Below, piece by piece: positions 43,009-52,459 of a DNA stretch of 64,000 nucleotides (its first letter is position 1; every line of letters starts with the position of its first letter). Below the pieces are notes generated by a model that did not search any database, had not been told where the DNA came from, and was given only the letters and a program-made list of their open reading frames with translations. A program made the translations under genes and the position numbers. The stretch spans positions 13,502 to 77,501 of the forward strand of contig CAKTUZ010000013.1 of NCBI GenBank assembly GCA_934621605.1, read 5' to 3'. This stretch comes from an uncultured bacterium. GTDB taxonomy: Bacteria > Vulcanimicrobiota > Xenobia > Xenobiales > Xenobiaceae.

Positions 43009-45078
43009 ATGGATAAAGTTCATGAAAAATTGCCAGTCATGACATCCTACGATCGTTATTTGTGGTGCAAGGCCGCTCATCATAAAGCATATCGCCGTAT
43101 GGGCGCTCATTTAGCTACTTATGAAGGGCAGAAGGGCGTCCATTTTGCTGTCTGGGCTCCCAATGCCGAGCGTGTTTCTGTTATTTGTGATTTGAATAAA
43201 TGGACTCCCGATGTCAATCCGCTTATTCTTAATAATGATACGGGTGTTTGGCAAGGTTTCATTCCTGGTTTAAAGGAAGGCGATTGTTACAAATATGCTA
43301 TTAAACCTCACCAGGACATTATCCTTGAAAAGTCGGATCCTTACGCTTTTGCGACTGAAATTAGACGTCCGGGAAGCGAGTGGGGAAAAGCTTCTGTAAT
43401 TTGGGACATCGGTAAATATAAGTGGAAAGATACCGAATGGATGGCCAACAGAGTCAAGAATTCTGTTCGTCGTCAGGCCATGAATATTTACGAATGCAAT
43501 TTGGCTTCTTGGCGTCGTAAAAACGGTACTGAATACCTCACTTATGAAGAAGCTGCTCGAGAGTTAGTTCCTTACCTTAAAGAGATGGGCTATACTCATG
43601 TAGAGTTTATGCCTTTAACCGAGTACCCTTATGACGGTTCTTGGGGGTATCAGTCTACCGGATATTTCGCTCCTACCAGTCGTTTTGGTACTCCCGAGCA
43701 GCTGATGTATCTTATTGATGAGCTGCATTGTAACGGCATCGGTGTTATTTTAGACTGGGTGCCAGCTCATTTCCCCAAAGATGCTTTCAGTTTGGCTCGT
43801 TTTGACGGCAGTTGTCTTTACGAACATGAAGATCCGCGCCAAGGTTGCCATCCTCAGTGGGGAACTTATATCTTTAACTATGGCCGCAATGAAGTGCGCA
43901 ATTTCCTCATTTCTTCCGGTTTATTCTGGTTAGAGTGCTACCATATAGATGGTATTAGAGTAGATGCAGTAGCTTCTATGCTTTACTTAGATTATGGTAA
44001 GCAGAGTGGTGGCTGGGTTCCCAATAAGTATGGCGGCCACGAAAATTTGGAAGCTGTCTCTTTCTTGCGCGATTTTAATAGTGCTGTTATCAAAGAATGT
44101 CCCGGATGTTTTACTTGCGCTGAAGAGTCTACTTCTTGGGCTCATGTTACCGGTCCGGTCGACGAAGGTGGTTTAGGTTTCACTTTTAAGTGGAATATGG
44201 GTTGGATGCATGATACTTTAAAATTTATGTCAGACGATCCTATCTTCCGTCGCTACAGCTACAATAAGCTCACTTTCGGTATGCTTTACCAGTATTCCGA
44301 AGATTTTATTCTGCCATTTTCACATGATGAAGTTGTCTATGGCAAACGTTCGCTTTTGAATAAAATGCCTGGTGACGAGTGGCAGAGTTATGCCAATTTG
44401 CGTACTTTATACGGTTATATGATTGGTTATCCCGGTAAGAAACTCAGTTTTATGGGAAATGAGTTTGCTCAATGGAACGAGTGGAACTTTAATCAGTCTT
44501 TAGATTGGCATTTAATTACCGAGAAGCCTCATGAACAAATGCAAGAGTGGTGCCAGGCTATAAACCATTTCTATAAAGAACACCCGGAGCTTTGGGAGTT
44601 GGATAATAGTCCTGGTGGATTTACCTGGTTGCAGTGTGATGATCCTGATAATAGTGTGGCTATATTTGTGCGCTATCCTTTGGGAAGAGGTAGCGTAGTT
44701 ATGGTTGCTTGCAACTTTACTCCCGTGCCGCGTTGCAATTATCGGATCGGTTTGCCTGTAGAAGTAGAAGGCACCTGGAAGTTGGAGCTCAATTCTGATG
44801 ATCCAAAATATGGAGGCAGCGGCTATAAGGTAGATGAAGAATTAGCTGCTCAGCCGGTGCCTTTTGGCTCTCATCAGCTCTCTTTAGAACTTACCTTGGC
44901 TCCTTTGTCCTGTATGTTCTATACTGCCAAAACTCTCAATGCAGTAGAATCTGTTAATGATGAAGCTCTTAAAGAAAAAGTTGTTATAAAAATAGAAGAG
45001 GTGGCCGAACCTGAGCAGGAAGACGACCGCTTCAAAGATAAGCTCTCTAAGATTAAGTTTGATCATCCCCTTTCTTAG
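43009..45078 (+). CDS. glgB: 1,4-alpha-glucan branching enzyme
   Basis: A 689-residue GH13 enzyme that introduces alpha-1,6 branches in glycogen. The N-terminal CBM48 domain (GVHFAVWAPNAERVSVI) is followed by the barrel with DWVPAHFPKD, the nucleophile region DGIRVDAVASM near residue 315, the acid/base ECAEEST-type block (CAEESTSW near 369) and FSHDEVVYGK near 437. The length is close to the short N-terminal type of bacterial GlgB. The Glu-rich C-terminal tail of about 30 residues is an addition. GGAG precedes the ATG; a terminator follows. Confidence 0.95.
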   Translation: MDKVHEKLPVMTSYDRYLWCKAAHHKAYRRMGAHLATYEGQKGVHFAVWAPNAERVSVICDLNKWTPDVNPLILNNDTGVWQGFIPGLKEGDCYKYAIKPHQDIILEKSDPYAFATEIRRPGSEWGKASVIWDIGKYKWKDTEWMANRVKNSVRRQAMNIYECNLASWRRKNGTEYLTYEEAARELVPYLKEMGYTHVEFMPLTEYPYDGSWGYQSTGYFAPTSRFGTPEQLMYLIDELHCNGIGVILDWVPAHFPKDAFSLARFDGSCLYEHEDPRQGCHPQWGTYIFNYGRNEVRNFLISSGLFWLECYHIDGIRVDAVASMLYLDYGKQSGGWVPNKYGGHENLEAVSFLRDFNSAVIKECPGCFTCAEESTSWAHVTGPVDEGGLGFTFKWNMGWMHDTLKFMSDDPIFRRYSYNKLTFGMLYQYSEDFILPFSHDEVVYGKRSLLNKMPGDEWQSYANLRTLYGYMIGYPGKKLSFMGNEFAQWNEWNFNQSLDWHLITEKPHEQMQEWCQAINHFYKEHPELWELDNSPGGFTWLQCDDPDNSVAIFVRYPLGRGSVVMVACNFTPVPRCNYRIGLPVEVEGTWKLELNSDDPKYGGSGYKVDEELAAQPVPFGSHQLSLELTLAPLSCMFYTAKTLNAVESVNDEALKEKVVIKIEEVAEPEQEDDRFKDKLSKIKFDHPLS

Positions 45079-45108
45079 AGGTATTGCAACTGTAGAACAG
45101 TTCAAGCT

Positions 45109-45152
45109 CAGCCCTCAAAAAAAGGTTATACCGGTTTGAGGGCTGAACTGTT
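45109..45152 (+). terminator. Terminator of glgB
   Basis: CAGCCCTCAAA (45109-45119) and TTTGAGGGCTG (45135-45145) form an 11-base perfect stem, with AACTGTTTG after it. Confidence 0.8.
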
Positions 45153-45246
45153 TGTATATAAAAATCAAGCAGGCAAAGCTTCCAAAATTCCTAGTTGGGG
45201 GGGGATCCATTTATACGAGAACTTTTGGGGGTTTTGGTTTTTGCTC

Positions 45247-46449
45247 ATGGAATACCGTTTAGCTAGTCGTATGAATTTCGTGACCGCTTCGGAGGTACGC
45301 GAAATACTTAAAGTTACAGAACGTCCCGATGTCCTTTCTTTTGCCGGCGGGCTTCCTGCTCCTGAGCTTTTCCCTCATAAAGAGATTGCCGAGCATACTG
45401 CCGCTCTTCTTAATGAAGAGGGAATGCGGGTTCTCCAGTACTCTCCTACAGAGGGTTATGTTCCGCTCAGGAAATGGATTATGGAGCATCTCAATAATAC
45501 TTGGGGTACGCATATAGAGGGACTGGATAATGTTATCATTACCAGTGGTTCTCAGTCCGGTTTGGATCTTGCTTCTAAGCTTTTACTCGATCAGGATGAT
45601 ATTGTCTGGACTGAAGCGCCTACTTATATGGCAGCTTTGGCCGCTTTTCGCATGTGTGGAGCTCAATTTGAGGAAATGCAGTGCGATGACAACGGAGTGA
45701 TAATTGAGGGCTTGGAAGAGAGACTTAAGCTCCGCAAACCCAAATGTGTATACGTTATTACCAATTTTCAAAATCCTTCCGGTCGTACTTGGAGTATGGA
45801 GAGAAGGCGTCTATTTATGGAACTTATGACCAGATATGAAGTTCCTGTTATTGAAGACAATGCCTATTATGAGGTTTGTTTTGGTAATTTAAAGTATTGC
45901 TCTCTGTCTCACTTTGATACTAAGGGGCTGGTAATCAGTCTGGGCAGTTTTTCTAAAGTGCTTTGTCCTGGTTTGCGCATCGCTTGGGTTACTGGAGACA
46001 AAGAATTGATGCGCAAGATGGTTATATTAAAGCAAGCTACTGATTTGCAAACCCCTTTACTCAACCAGATGATTATTTATCGTTATTTGGCAAATAGCGA
46101 TTTTAATGAACGCTTAAGGTTAATAAGTAATACTTATAAAGAACGGTGTGAAGCTATGCTTTGCGAGTTGGAGGCCTGTGCTCCTAAGGAAGTGCGTTTT
46201 ACCAGACCTGGAGGCGGGATGTTTGTGTGGGTAGAATTGCCCAAAGATATTGATTCTCACAAACTTTTGAACCGTTGTCTGGCTCATAATATCGCTTTTG
46301 TACCCGGAGATGCTTTTTACCCGGTGACAAAAAAGCATAATATGGCTAGAATCAACTTTTCCAATTTGCCTCCGGAAACTATTCGACACGGGGTACGCAT
46401 TCTTTGCGATTCTATAAGGGAAGAAATGGCCGCTGTTAGAGACCATTAA
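45247..46449 (+). CDS. PLP-dependent aminotransferase (fold type I, 2-aminoadipate/aromatic-like)
   Basis: A protein of 400 residues when started at the ATG at 45247. It opens with MNFVTASEVREILKVTERPDVLSFAGGLPAPELFP, shown here as SEVREIL and SFAGGLPAPELFP, the signature of the LysN/ARO8-like aminotransferases. PLP contacts are TSGSQSGLDL, NFQNPSGRTW, EDNAYYEV, and the lysine in SLGSFSKVLCPGLRIAW. These enzymes transfer amino groups from glutamate to aromatic or branched 2-oxo acids. There is no fused GntR domain. An in-frame start at 45136 would lie inside the glgB terminator, so I reject it. Confidence 0.88.
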   Translation: MEYRLASRMNFVTASEVREILKVTERPDVLSFAGGLPAPELFPHKEIAEHTAALLNEEGMRVLQYSPTEGYVPLRKWIMEHLNNTWGTHIEGLDNVIITSGSQSGLDLASKLLLDQDDIVWTEAPTYMAALAAFRMCGAQFEEMQCDDNGVIIEGLEERLKLRKPKCVYVITNFQNPSGRTWSMERRRLFMELMTRYEVPVIEDNAYYEVCFGNLKYCSLSHFDTKGLVISLGSFSKVLCPGLRIAWVTGDKELMRKMVILKQATDLQTPLLNQMIIYRYLANSDFNERLRLISNTYKERCEAMLCELEACAPKEVRFTRPGGGMFVWVELPKDIDSHKLLNRCLAHNIAFVPGDAFYPVTKKHNMARINFSNLPPETIRHGVRILCDSIREEMAAVRDH

Positions 46450-46465
46450 TAATTGATTAGATAGA

Positions 46466-46510
46466 AAAACAAGCTGTCTTGTATATTTAAGAGACGGCTT
46501 GTTTATTTTT
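46466..46510 (+). terminator. Terminator of the aminotransferase gene
   Basis: AACAAGCTGTCTT and AAGAGACGGCTTGTT form a long near-perfect stem, then TATTTTT. Confidence 0.8.
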
Positions 46511-46563
46511 ACCACGAGTGCCGTCCAATAACAATTTAGTTGAAATTTGCGGAGAGTTTTTCT

Positions 46564-47181
46564 ATGAATAAAAAAGCAATAATTATCACTTGTTCGGCAG
46601 TAGTTGCTTTGTTGTTGACTTTTTTGGTTTTTTATTACGGATATTGGAAAAATACTCCCGTTTACTCTTTGACCTTGGTAAAAACAGCCATTGAGCATAA
46701 TGATTGGCCATCTTTTGAAGCCAGAGTAGATTTAGATAGCGTTCTTAAGTATGCTTACGATGATGCTGCTGATTCCGTGATTGAACAGCAATTGGGCAAA
46801 AACAGTCTACTTTCGTTAGTAAAAGGCCAAGCTTTTCTCAAAGGCGCTGCTAATCTGGTAAAAAATGATGCCGTAGAGATGGCTAAAAACAGAATTAAAC
46901 GTTATGTCAGCGGAGAGGACGACAGTGACGATAGTTTTGTCGATCGTTCCGGTTTTAGAAGTATCGATTTTTCTTTTTTTGATAGTTTGGGATTTGGGGC
47001 GGCTGTCGTAGAATACACGGTTATAGAGGACAAGGTTGCCGTCATGGGAGTGCGCCTTTATCCGCGTGGTTTTACTAATGAATTTGTTATGCAATTAGAA
47101 ATGCAAAAAGAAAACGGCATTTGGCGCCTGAAGCGCATTAAAAATCTTAAAGAACTGTTGGATCAATTGCAAAAAGACTAA
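46564..47181 (+). CDS. DUF2939-like secreted or membrane-anchored protein
   Basis: A 205-residue protein with one N-terminal membrane segment (AIIITCSAVVALLLTFLVFYY) and an outside domain beginning NTPVYSLTLVKTAIEHNDW, a pattern typical of DUF2939: one helix pair (VDLDSVLKYAYDD) and a beta-rich end. I choose the ATG at 46564 with GGAGAG 7 bases upstream. It stands alone. The role is unknown. Confidence 0.6.
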   Translation: MNKKAIIITCSAVVALLLTFLVFYYGYWKNTPVYSLTLVKTAIEHNDWPSFEARVDLDSVLKYAYDDAADSVIEQQLGKNSLLSLVKGQAFLKGAANLVKNDAVEMAKNRIKRYVSGEDDSDDSFVDRSGFRSIDFSFFDSLGFGAAVVEYTVIEDKVAVMGVRLYPRGFTNEFVMQLEMQKENGIWRLKRIKNLKELLDQLQKD

Positions 47182-47219
47182 AAAAGAATATAATTCCCTA
47201 TGTATTCCATGTATTTTTA

Positions 47220-47810
47220 TTAGTTAACTTTATTTGCTTGGGTATTTTCGCTAACCAAAGTTTCTAACATTTTTTGTAAATCATCATAAGTGAGGAGTCC
47301 CTCTGCATTTTTTAGCAAGTTGCCATCTGAATCCAAAAACCAATAAGAAGGAATAGACTTTACCTTTAGTTCTTTGTACAGTTGCTGATCACCTAAAGCC
47401 ATTTCAAAATTAAGCTTTTCAGTTTTGATTAACTTCTGAGCTGTTGGCAAAGGAGTATCATAAACTAAACAAATAATGCGTAGGTTAGAGCCGTATTGCA
47501 AGGCCACTTTCTTGAGCGCTTCAGTTTGGGCTATATGTTCATCAAACCAAGTCGGTGACCAGATAGTTATTATGGTGAGATGCTGATGCGTCTTGGGAGC
47601 GAAGTTCAGTTCTGCTTGAGAGTTAAGTTCTTTGGCTGTCAAAAGGGCTAGAGGTTTTCCAGTAGAACGCAAGGACGGAATAATGTCGCTTTTCAGTTCG
47701 GTTTCTGTCGGAGTTAAATTAGGTTGATTCGTTGAAGAATTGCAGCCGGAGGCCCATAGAAGTGCCAAGATGCAAAAACAGAAGCCTAAGTATTTCTTTA
47801 AATTTATCAT
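47220..47810 (-). CDS. Thioredoxin-fold lipoprotein without active-site cysteines
   Basis: A 196-residue lipoprotein with the lipobox LWASGC at residue 23. The rest has the thioredoxin-like pattern of TlpA/ResA proteins: LTIITIWSPTWFDEHIAQ, LRIICLVYD, and KVKSIPSYWFLDSDGNLL with the cis-Pro. The usual WCxxC reads WSPTWFDE, so it cannot exchange disulfides. It may bind a ligand or peptide in the envelope. It lies 38 bases after the RqcH-type gene on the same strand. Confidence 0.7.
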   Translation of the reverse strand: MINLKKYLGFCFCILALLWASGCNSSTNQPNLTPTETELKSDIIPSLRSTGKPLALLTAKELNSQAELNFAPKTHQHLTIITIWSPTWFDEHIAQTEALKKVALQYGSNLRIICLVYDTPLPTAQKLIKTEKLNFEMALGDQQLYKELKVKSIPSYWFLDSDGNLLKNAEGLLTYDDLQKMLETLVSENTQANKVN

Positions 47811-47848
47811 TCCGTCTTCTCCACTGCTGCTAAGTTTAATCGGGGCTA

Positions 47849-49642
47849 TTATTGCTTAAATTCGTCGATTTCAATATGAGGATTTACAGTGATTGTTTTA
47901 AAGCTTTTTAAAGTTACCCTTCCAGGAGGACTGCCTTTGGGCTTCTTCACTTGCTTTATGTCACAGTAGCTTATGTCGACTTTAGTAGAGTTGCGTACAC
48001 GACAATTGCGGGCTGCAATTACCGCAGCAGCTTCCAAGACATCAGGAGTAATTTTCCGTCCGGCTGTTTTTATCACTACATGAGCTCCGGGAGCGCCTTG
48101 AGAATGGAGCCAAATATCTCCGGTAGCAGCCATTTTGAAAGTAATTTGATCATTCTGTCTGGGATTACGTCCGGCCAAAATAACGAAGTTTTTATAGGTA
48201 AACTTTCTGGGGCCTAAAGGACCTGTTTGTATGGAACGGGTCTTTTTTATTTCTGTATTTTGAGCGCCTTTTTTCGATTCGCTCCATTGACGGCGTATAT
48301 CTTCTAACTCCTGAGCTTCGGAAGCACTTTCAGCAAAATAGAGCAATTCATCTAAAAAATCTATCTCTTCTTGAGCTCTTTGAATGGGCTCTTGAACAGA
48401 AGTAACAGCTCTTTTTAAACGATGATATTCTTTGAAATAAGTTTGAGCATTATCACTGGCCGATAGTAGGGGATTGAGTGCTACAATAATCTTTCCTTCT
48501 CGGCGTTCGATACTTAATTTACCGCGTTTAATTTGCTTAGTCTCTTTGCCGTTCTTAGTTGAACTGGGAATAGTATTTTTCGTTCCCAATTCATCTAAAA
48601 TATGTATGGCTTCTGCGGGCAATTCTTCATTATCGTCAGCTAAAACCAAGCTGTCAGCGTGAGGTTCGATTTTATCTAAATTGGACAGGATAAGCTCTCC
48701 GGCTAAACGCTTCAAAGGACTAAACTTAGTGCTTTCTAAGGCTTCTAAACGCTTTTGTAAGGCTGATTGAGCTTTTTCTTTGGCTTTGATAAGCATACGC
48801 TGAACAATTTGGCGTTTATTGTCGATACCGGGCACTGAGGTATGAATATCCAAAGCTTTAAGCATGGAAGGAAAAGTTTTTTCTTCAGAATCACCTAAAG
48901 ACCAAGGAGAAAGTTTACCTTTGGAACTTAAAACTGGAGAAAAATGATCTTCCTCAATTAGCATTTGCCACTGATCCAGTCCTATGGCCAAATTGTTAAT
49001 ATTGTCCTGATTTACCGGCTCCTTTTCAGAAAGTCCGGCTATTTTGCATATATAGGCAGTTTGCTGCGGAGAAAGTCCAAAGAGGGCGGAGCGTAGAGCT
49101 TTTTGTGCTTCTTGACCGATAAAAGGAGACAACAAATTATGTATTTCCTTAAACGATACCAGAGAAGCATCCGGTTTGCTTGGAGAAGGTGGAGTTTTAT
49201 ATATTTTTCCGGCTTGTTGGGCTTCCGCTTTGGTGTCTTTTACCAACATACCCATAATTTTGTCGTCTTCGTTGAGTAAATATAAATTATTGCTGCGACC
49301 GTACATCTCTAAAAGCAAAATTTTGTTGTCTACTTTAAACTTTACAATTTTTTCTAAACCGTTTTGCTCTAAGCTATCGATCTTTTTGCCTTGCAAGTAC
49401 TTGCGTAGCAACATAACAAAACTTGTTGGAGCTTCGGCTGGTGGCAGTTTGGCTTCAGTAAGTCCCAAACCGGCGTTATCTTGTTCCAAACGGAAGATTA
49501 ATTTATGAGTAATGCCAGGTTTGCGTACTTGCATAACTACATCCAGACGGGTAATTTGAGAAATTTTTTGTATAACGCCACCCATAATCAAAGGAGAAAG
49601 TTCCTTGACGACAGCTTTTAAGGATACTGCATCTAAATTCAT
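47849..49642 (-). CDS. rqcH: RqcH/NFACT-family ribosome quality-control protein
   Basis: A 597-residue NFACT protein. The N-terminal NFACT-N part starts MNLDAVSLKAVVKELSPL; long coiled coils follow (about 280-450); and the C-terminal NFACT-R part has GRNPRQNDQITFKMA, DIWLHSQGAPGAHVVI and TKVDISYCDIKQVKKPKGSPPG. In bacteria RqcH binds the 50S subunit with stalled peptidyl-tRNA and adds C-terminal alanine tails that mark the peptide for degradation. Older annotation calls it fibronectin-binding protein. Length is normal. Confidence 0.9.
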   Translation of the reverse strand: MNLDAVSLKAVVKELSPLIMGGVIQKISQITRLDVVMQVRKPGITHKLIFRLEQDNAGLGLTEAKLPPAEAPTSFVMLLRKYLQGKKIDSLEQNGLEKIVKFKVDNKILLLEMYGRSNNLYLLNEDDKIMGMLVKDTKAEAQQAGKIYKTPPSPSKPDASLVSFKEIHNLLSPFIGQEAQKALRSALFGLSPQQTAYICKIAGLSEKEPVNQDNINNLAIGLDQWQMLIEEDHFSPVLSSKGKLSPWSLGDSEEKTFPSMLKALDIHTSVPGIDNKRQIVQRMLIKAKEKAQSALQKRLEALESTKFSPLKRLAGELILSNLDKIEPHADSLVLADDNEELPAEAIHILDELGTKNTIPSSTKNGKETKQIKRGKLSIERREGKIIVALNPLLSASDNAQTYFKEYHRLKRAVTSVQEPIQRAQEEIDFLDELLYFAESASEAQELEDIRRQWSESKKGAQNTEIKKTRSIQTGPLGPRKFTYKNFVILAGRNPRQNDQITFKMAATGDIWLHSQGAPGAHVVIKTAGRKITPDVLEAAAVIAARNCRVRNSTKVDISYCDIKQVKKPKGSPPGRVTLKSFKTITVNPHIEIDEFKQ

Positions 49643-49724
49643 AAATATATAGTTCCTTTACTATTCTCTTCTGTGTTTTTCTGTCTTTTTCTAGCTCTCT
49701 GGGCTGAGAGCCTTTGTTGCCCTT

Positions 49725-49753
49725 TTGACAAACACCAATTAAAAGGCGATTTA
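49725..49753 (+). promoter_or_regulatory. Possible gmk promoter
   Basis: A perfect TTGACA (49725-49730) about 90 bases before gmk; the -10 at 17 bases (GATTTA) is poor. Confidence 0.35.
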
Positions 49754-49818
49754 TTTTAAGCAGAGAATTGGCCAGCTTTAGTTTTAAGCTTTTTTAAGGA
49801 AACGGTTGGTGGTATTTT

Positions 49819-50424
49819 ATGGAAGAGAATAAACGTCAGGGATTACTGTTGATAGTGTCTGGACCTTCTGGAGCGGGTAAAGGTACGATAGTCAGTCGCC
49901 TTTTGGAAAAACGTTCCGATTGCATTCTTTCTGTTTCGTGTACAACCCGTCAGCCTCGTGTGGGAGAAGTTGATGGAGTAAATTATCACTTTATTTCCTT
50001 AGAGACATTTAATGAGTGGGTTAATCAAAATAAATTCTTAGAATGGGACAATCATTTTAGTGCTTGTTATGGAACTCCCAAAGAATTTGTCGAGCAAAAA
50101 CGTCATGAGGGTAAACATGTAATTTTGGAAATCGATGTAAAAGGTGGGGCAGAAGTTATGCGTCAAGCTCCCGATTGTGTCAGTATTTTTTTGGCTCCGC
50201 CATCTTGGGAAGCTTTGGAAGAGCGTTTGCGCGGTCGTGGTACAGAATCTTCTGAACAATTGGCTGGTCGTCTTCTCAGAGCTCGTACCGAAATGAAAAA
50301 TATGGATAAATACAAGTATACGGTTATCAATGAAGATATAAATGAAGCTGTCGAAAGCTTCAATTCTATAATCGAAGCGGAGATGGCTCTAACTTCTAGG
50401 GTAAATCTCGATCTGGGAATTTAA
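49819..50424 (+). CDS. gmk: Guanylate kinase
   Basis: A 201-residue enzyme phosphorylating GMP to GDP. The P-loop is SGPSGAGKGT near residue 16, followed by SVSCTTRQPRVGEVDGVNYHF (shown as TTRQPRVGEVDG), the GMP-binding block, and EIDVKGG near residue 105. Normal length. No rpoZ or dapper gene beside it. Confidence 0.95.
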   Translation: MEENKRQGLLLIVSGPSGAGKGTIVSRLLEKRSDCILSVSCTTRQPRVGEVDGVNYHFISLETFNEWVNQNKFLEWDNHFSACYGTPKEFVEQKRHEGKHVILEIDVKGGAEVMRQAPDCVSIFLAPPSWEALEERLRGRGTESSEQLAGRLLRARTEMKNMDKYKYTVINEDINEAVESFNSIIEAEMALTSRVNLDLGI

Positions 50425-50541
50425 GATTTGATAAAAAACGCTAAAATCGAGAATCACTCTTTCCTTTTCTGTATTTAAGCCCCTATAACGAATGATAAAA
50501 CAAAAGTCCGTTGTTAAAATGAACCTCAGGAGGCGGATTAT

Positions 50542-51531
50542 ATGAAGAAATTTTTCTTGAGAACTACTTTGTCAGTGTGCAGCATCGCTTTATTACTCGG
50601 TATGACTGGATATAGTTGGGCGGACTGCTCGGCAAAGTGTAAAGGCGGAGCTTGCCAAAGTAAGGCTTGCGCAACTTGCCCTCAAGACAAGGGTGATAGA
50701 GGTTGTGAGTCTAAGAGAAAATGCGGTTCGCGTCGCTATGGCAAGAAATATCGCAAAGTATCTAAAAGAATTGTCAAAGAATTGCAACTTACTAAAGAAC
50801 AGCGTGCTGAAGCCGCTCCCAGTTTTCAAAAGTTTGACAGTGCCATGCTCAAAATTCAGCAGAGTAGGCGAGGCAACTTTGAAAAGGTCTTGACTCCGGA
50901 GCAGCGTGAGCAATTAAGACAGTATGAGCAGGAGAGACTGGGACCGGAGGATGGTTTTCATGAGGGGCGTCAGGATAAAATGGCCCGCCCTGACAGAGCT
51001 GAGCGGCCGACTCCCATTAAACTTAGCCAGCAGCAAAAAGATACTTTGGCCAAGTACAGGGAGCAAGAACAACAAGATCGCGAAAAAGCCTTGGCTACTT
51101 TGAAGGCAGATTTGCGTCCCATCCTTACTGCCGAGCAGCAAAGTAAACTTGAAGCTTTCAAAATGAAAGAGTGTGCAAACGCTTTCAAGTGTGGCCCCAA
51201 GGGCAAACATAAGGGCGGTCCTCGCGGAAGACATCACGGTATGAAACCTGGCTCAGGTCCTGAGCCTTTTATGAGCGGTTTTCCTCCTTTTGTGAGTGAA
51301 CAATTGCAACTTTCTGAAGCTCAAAGCAAACAAGTACAGGATATTTGTGAGAAATATCAGCAGAGCCGTCAAAAACGTTTTGAAGATCTGCGCAGTGCCG
51401 ATAAGAGGGAAGCTGAGCTGATGAGAAAGGAAATCTCTTCAGTTTTAACAGCCGAACAGAAAGCCAAGTTAGCTGAAATTGAAAAACAGTGTCCAGAGCG
51501 TAAAGAACGCCCTTGTCGGGATTGTCGCTAA
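50542..51531 (+). CDS. Spy/CpxP-like LTxxQ-motif secreted protein, cysteine-rich N-terminus
   Basis: A 329-residue protein with a signal peptide cleaved around residue 27 (GMTGYSWADC). LTxxQ repeats are numerous: LTKEQRAE, LTPEQREQL, LTAEQQSKL, LSEAQSKQV and LTAEQKAKL, which are hallmarks of periplasmic Spy/CpxP chaperones and metal-responsive proteins. The mature N-terminus has eight cysteines in 50 residues (CSAKCKGGACQSKAC...), a basic KYRK patch, and later GPKGKHKGGPRGRHHG, so metal binding is plausible. It is longer than Spy (about 160) because the LTxxQ region is doubled. No two-component genes are adjacent. Confidence 0.7.
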   Translation: MKKFFLRTTLSVCSIALLLGMTGYSWADCSAKCKGGACQSKACATCPQDKGDRGCESKRKCGSRRYGKKYRKVSKRIVKELQLTKEQRAEAAPSFQKFDSAMLKIQQSRRGNFEKVLTPEQREQLRQYEQERLGPEDGFHEGRQDKMARPDRAERPTPIKLSQQQKDTLAKYREQEQQDREKALATLKADLRPILTAEQQSKLEAFKMKECANAFKCGPKGKHKGGPRGRHHGMKPGSGPEPFMSGFPPFVSEQLQLSEAQSKQVQDICEKYQQSRQKRFEDLRSADKREAELMRKEISSVLTAEQKAKLAEIEKQCPERKERPCRDCR

Positions 51532-51627
51532 ATGGTTTGTCAGCAATATAGACAGTCTTGTTAGTTGAATTTGCGGTTTAGAGCTATACCCTCCGAATTG
51601 TCAATTGGCGGTTTGGGGGGTATTTTA

Positions 51628-52404
51628 TTGGCAAACAATAATTTGAAAAAGGGTAGAACGCTGAATTTTCAGAATCAGGCCGAGTTTGAAAATACAAAAA
51701 TGGTGTGGGCTGCGAAGATGATAGCCGAATCAGATAATCCCAATAGCCTTTTTCCTGCAGAGTTACCTCGTTTCAGCGATTCTGAATTAAAGGCGTATTT
51801 AGATGAACATACGGTTAGGCTTTTGCGCGGTATAGAGCCGCCCAGAGCTACTTTACGCCAACTGAAATGTGGTTTGGCCTCCAAAGATTTTTTAGATTGT
51901 AGAAAACTATACCGCAGTACTTTGGGCTATTGGCTTTTGCACAGAGAATTTAAAATTTATCGACGCTTGGAGGGAATTGAGGGGATCGCTAAGCACGTTT
52001 TTATGCCTCATAAGCACGTATTATGTATGGATTATTTGCAAGGCGGTCGCGATCTTAAAGCTGTGGCGCCGGGTGAACTGCCGCACAGTGCTTTAGAACA
52101 GCTCTGTATCCTTATCGAAAAAATTCATTCTCGGGGAGTTATCCATTTTGATATAGGACATGACAGCAATGGAGATTACGGGCGAGAGACCAACATTATT
52201 TGGAAAGATAATAAAATATATATTATCGATTTCGCCGGCTCTATTTACGGTTTGCCTAAGCCTCTTTTTGAAATTTTGGCTGTTCATGATCGCATGGCCA
52301 TAGTAAAAGTTATTCGTAAGTTCTTTCCGCAAGAAAAGATAGATCCACACTGGTTGCCCACTCCCAACCAAACCAAATGGCTACGTTTTTTGCGTAAACT
52401 CTAA
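51628..52404 (+). CDS. Lipopolysaccharide kinase (Kdo/WaaP)-like protein
   Basis: A protein of 258 residues from a TTG at 51628, which is preceded by GGGGGG 8 bases upstream; a TTG at 51565 has no ribosome site. The protein-kinase-like C-lobe is evident: catalytic loop SRGVIHFDIGHDSNGDY near residue 170 and metal-binding IYIIDFAG near residue 200. Kdo/WaaP-type kinases phosphorylate inner-core sugars of LPS and share the kinase fold. Spacing of HxD and DFx fits. It points to a diderm envelope, but other small-molecule kinase functions are possible. Confidence 0.6.
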   Translation: MANNNLKKGRTLNFQNQAEFENTKMVWAAKMIAESDNPNSLFPAELPRFSDSELKAYLDEHTVRLLRGIEPPRATLRQLKCGLASKDFLDCRKLYRSTLGYWLLHREFKIYRRLEGIEGIAKHVFMPHKHVLCMDYLQGGRDLKAVAPGELPHSALEQLCILIEKIHSRGVIHFDIGHDSNGDYGRETNIIWKDNKIYIIDFAGSIYGLPKPLFEILAVHDRMAIVKVIRKFFPQEKIDPHWLPTPNQTKWLRFLRKL

Positions 52405-52406
52405 AA

Positions 52407-52444
52407 ACGGGTAAGCTGTCCGGAGAGCGCTTGCCCGTCTTTTA
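52407..52444. terminator. Terminator between the kinase-like and ACT genes
   Basis: ACGGGTAAGC (52407-52416) and GCTTGCCCGT (52429-52438) form a 10-base stem with one G-T pair, then CTTTTA. Confidence 0.8.
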
Positions 52445-52459
52445 TTCGTTACGGAAAAA

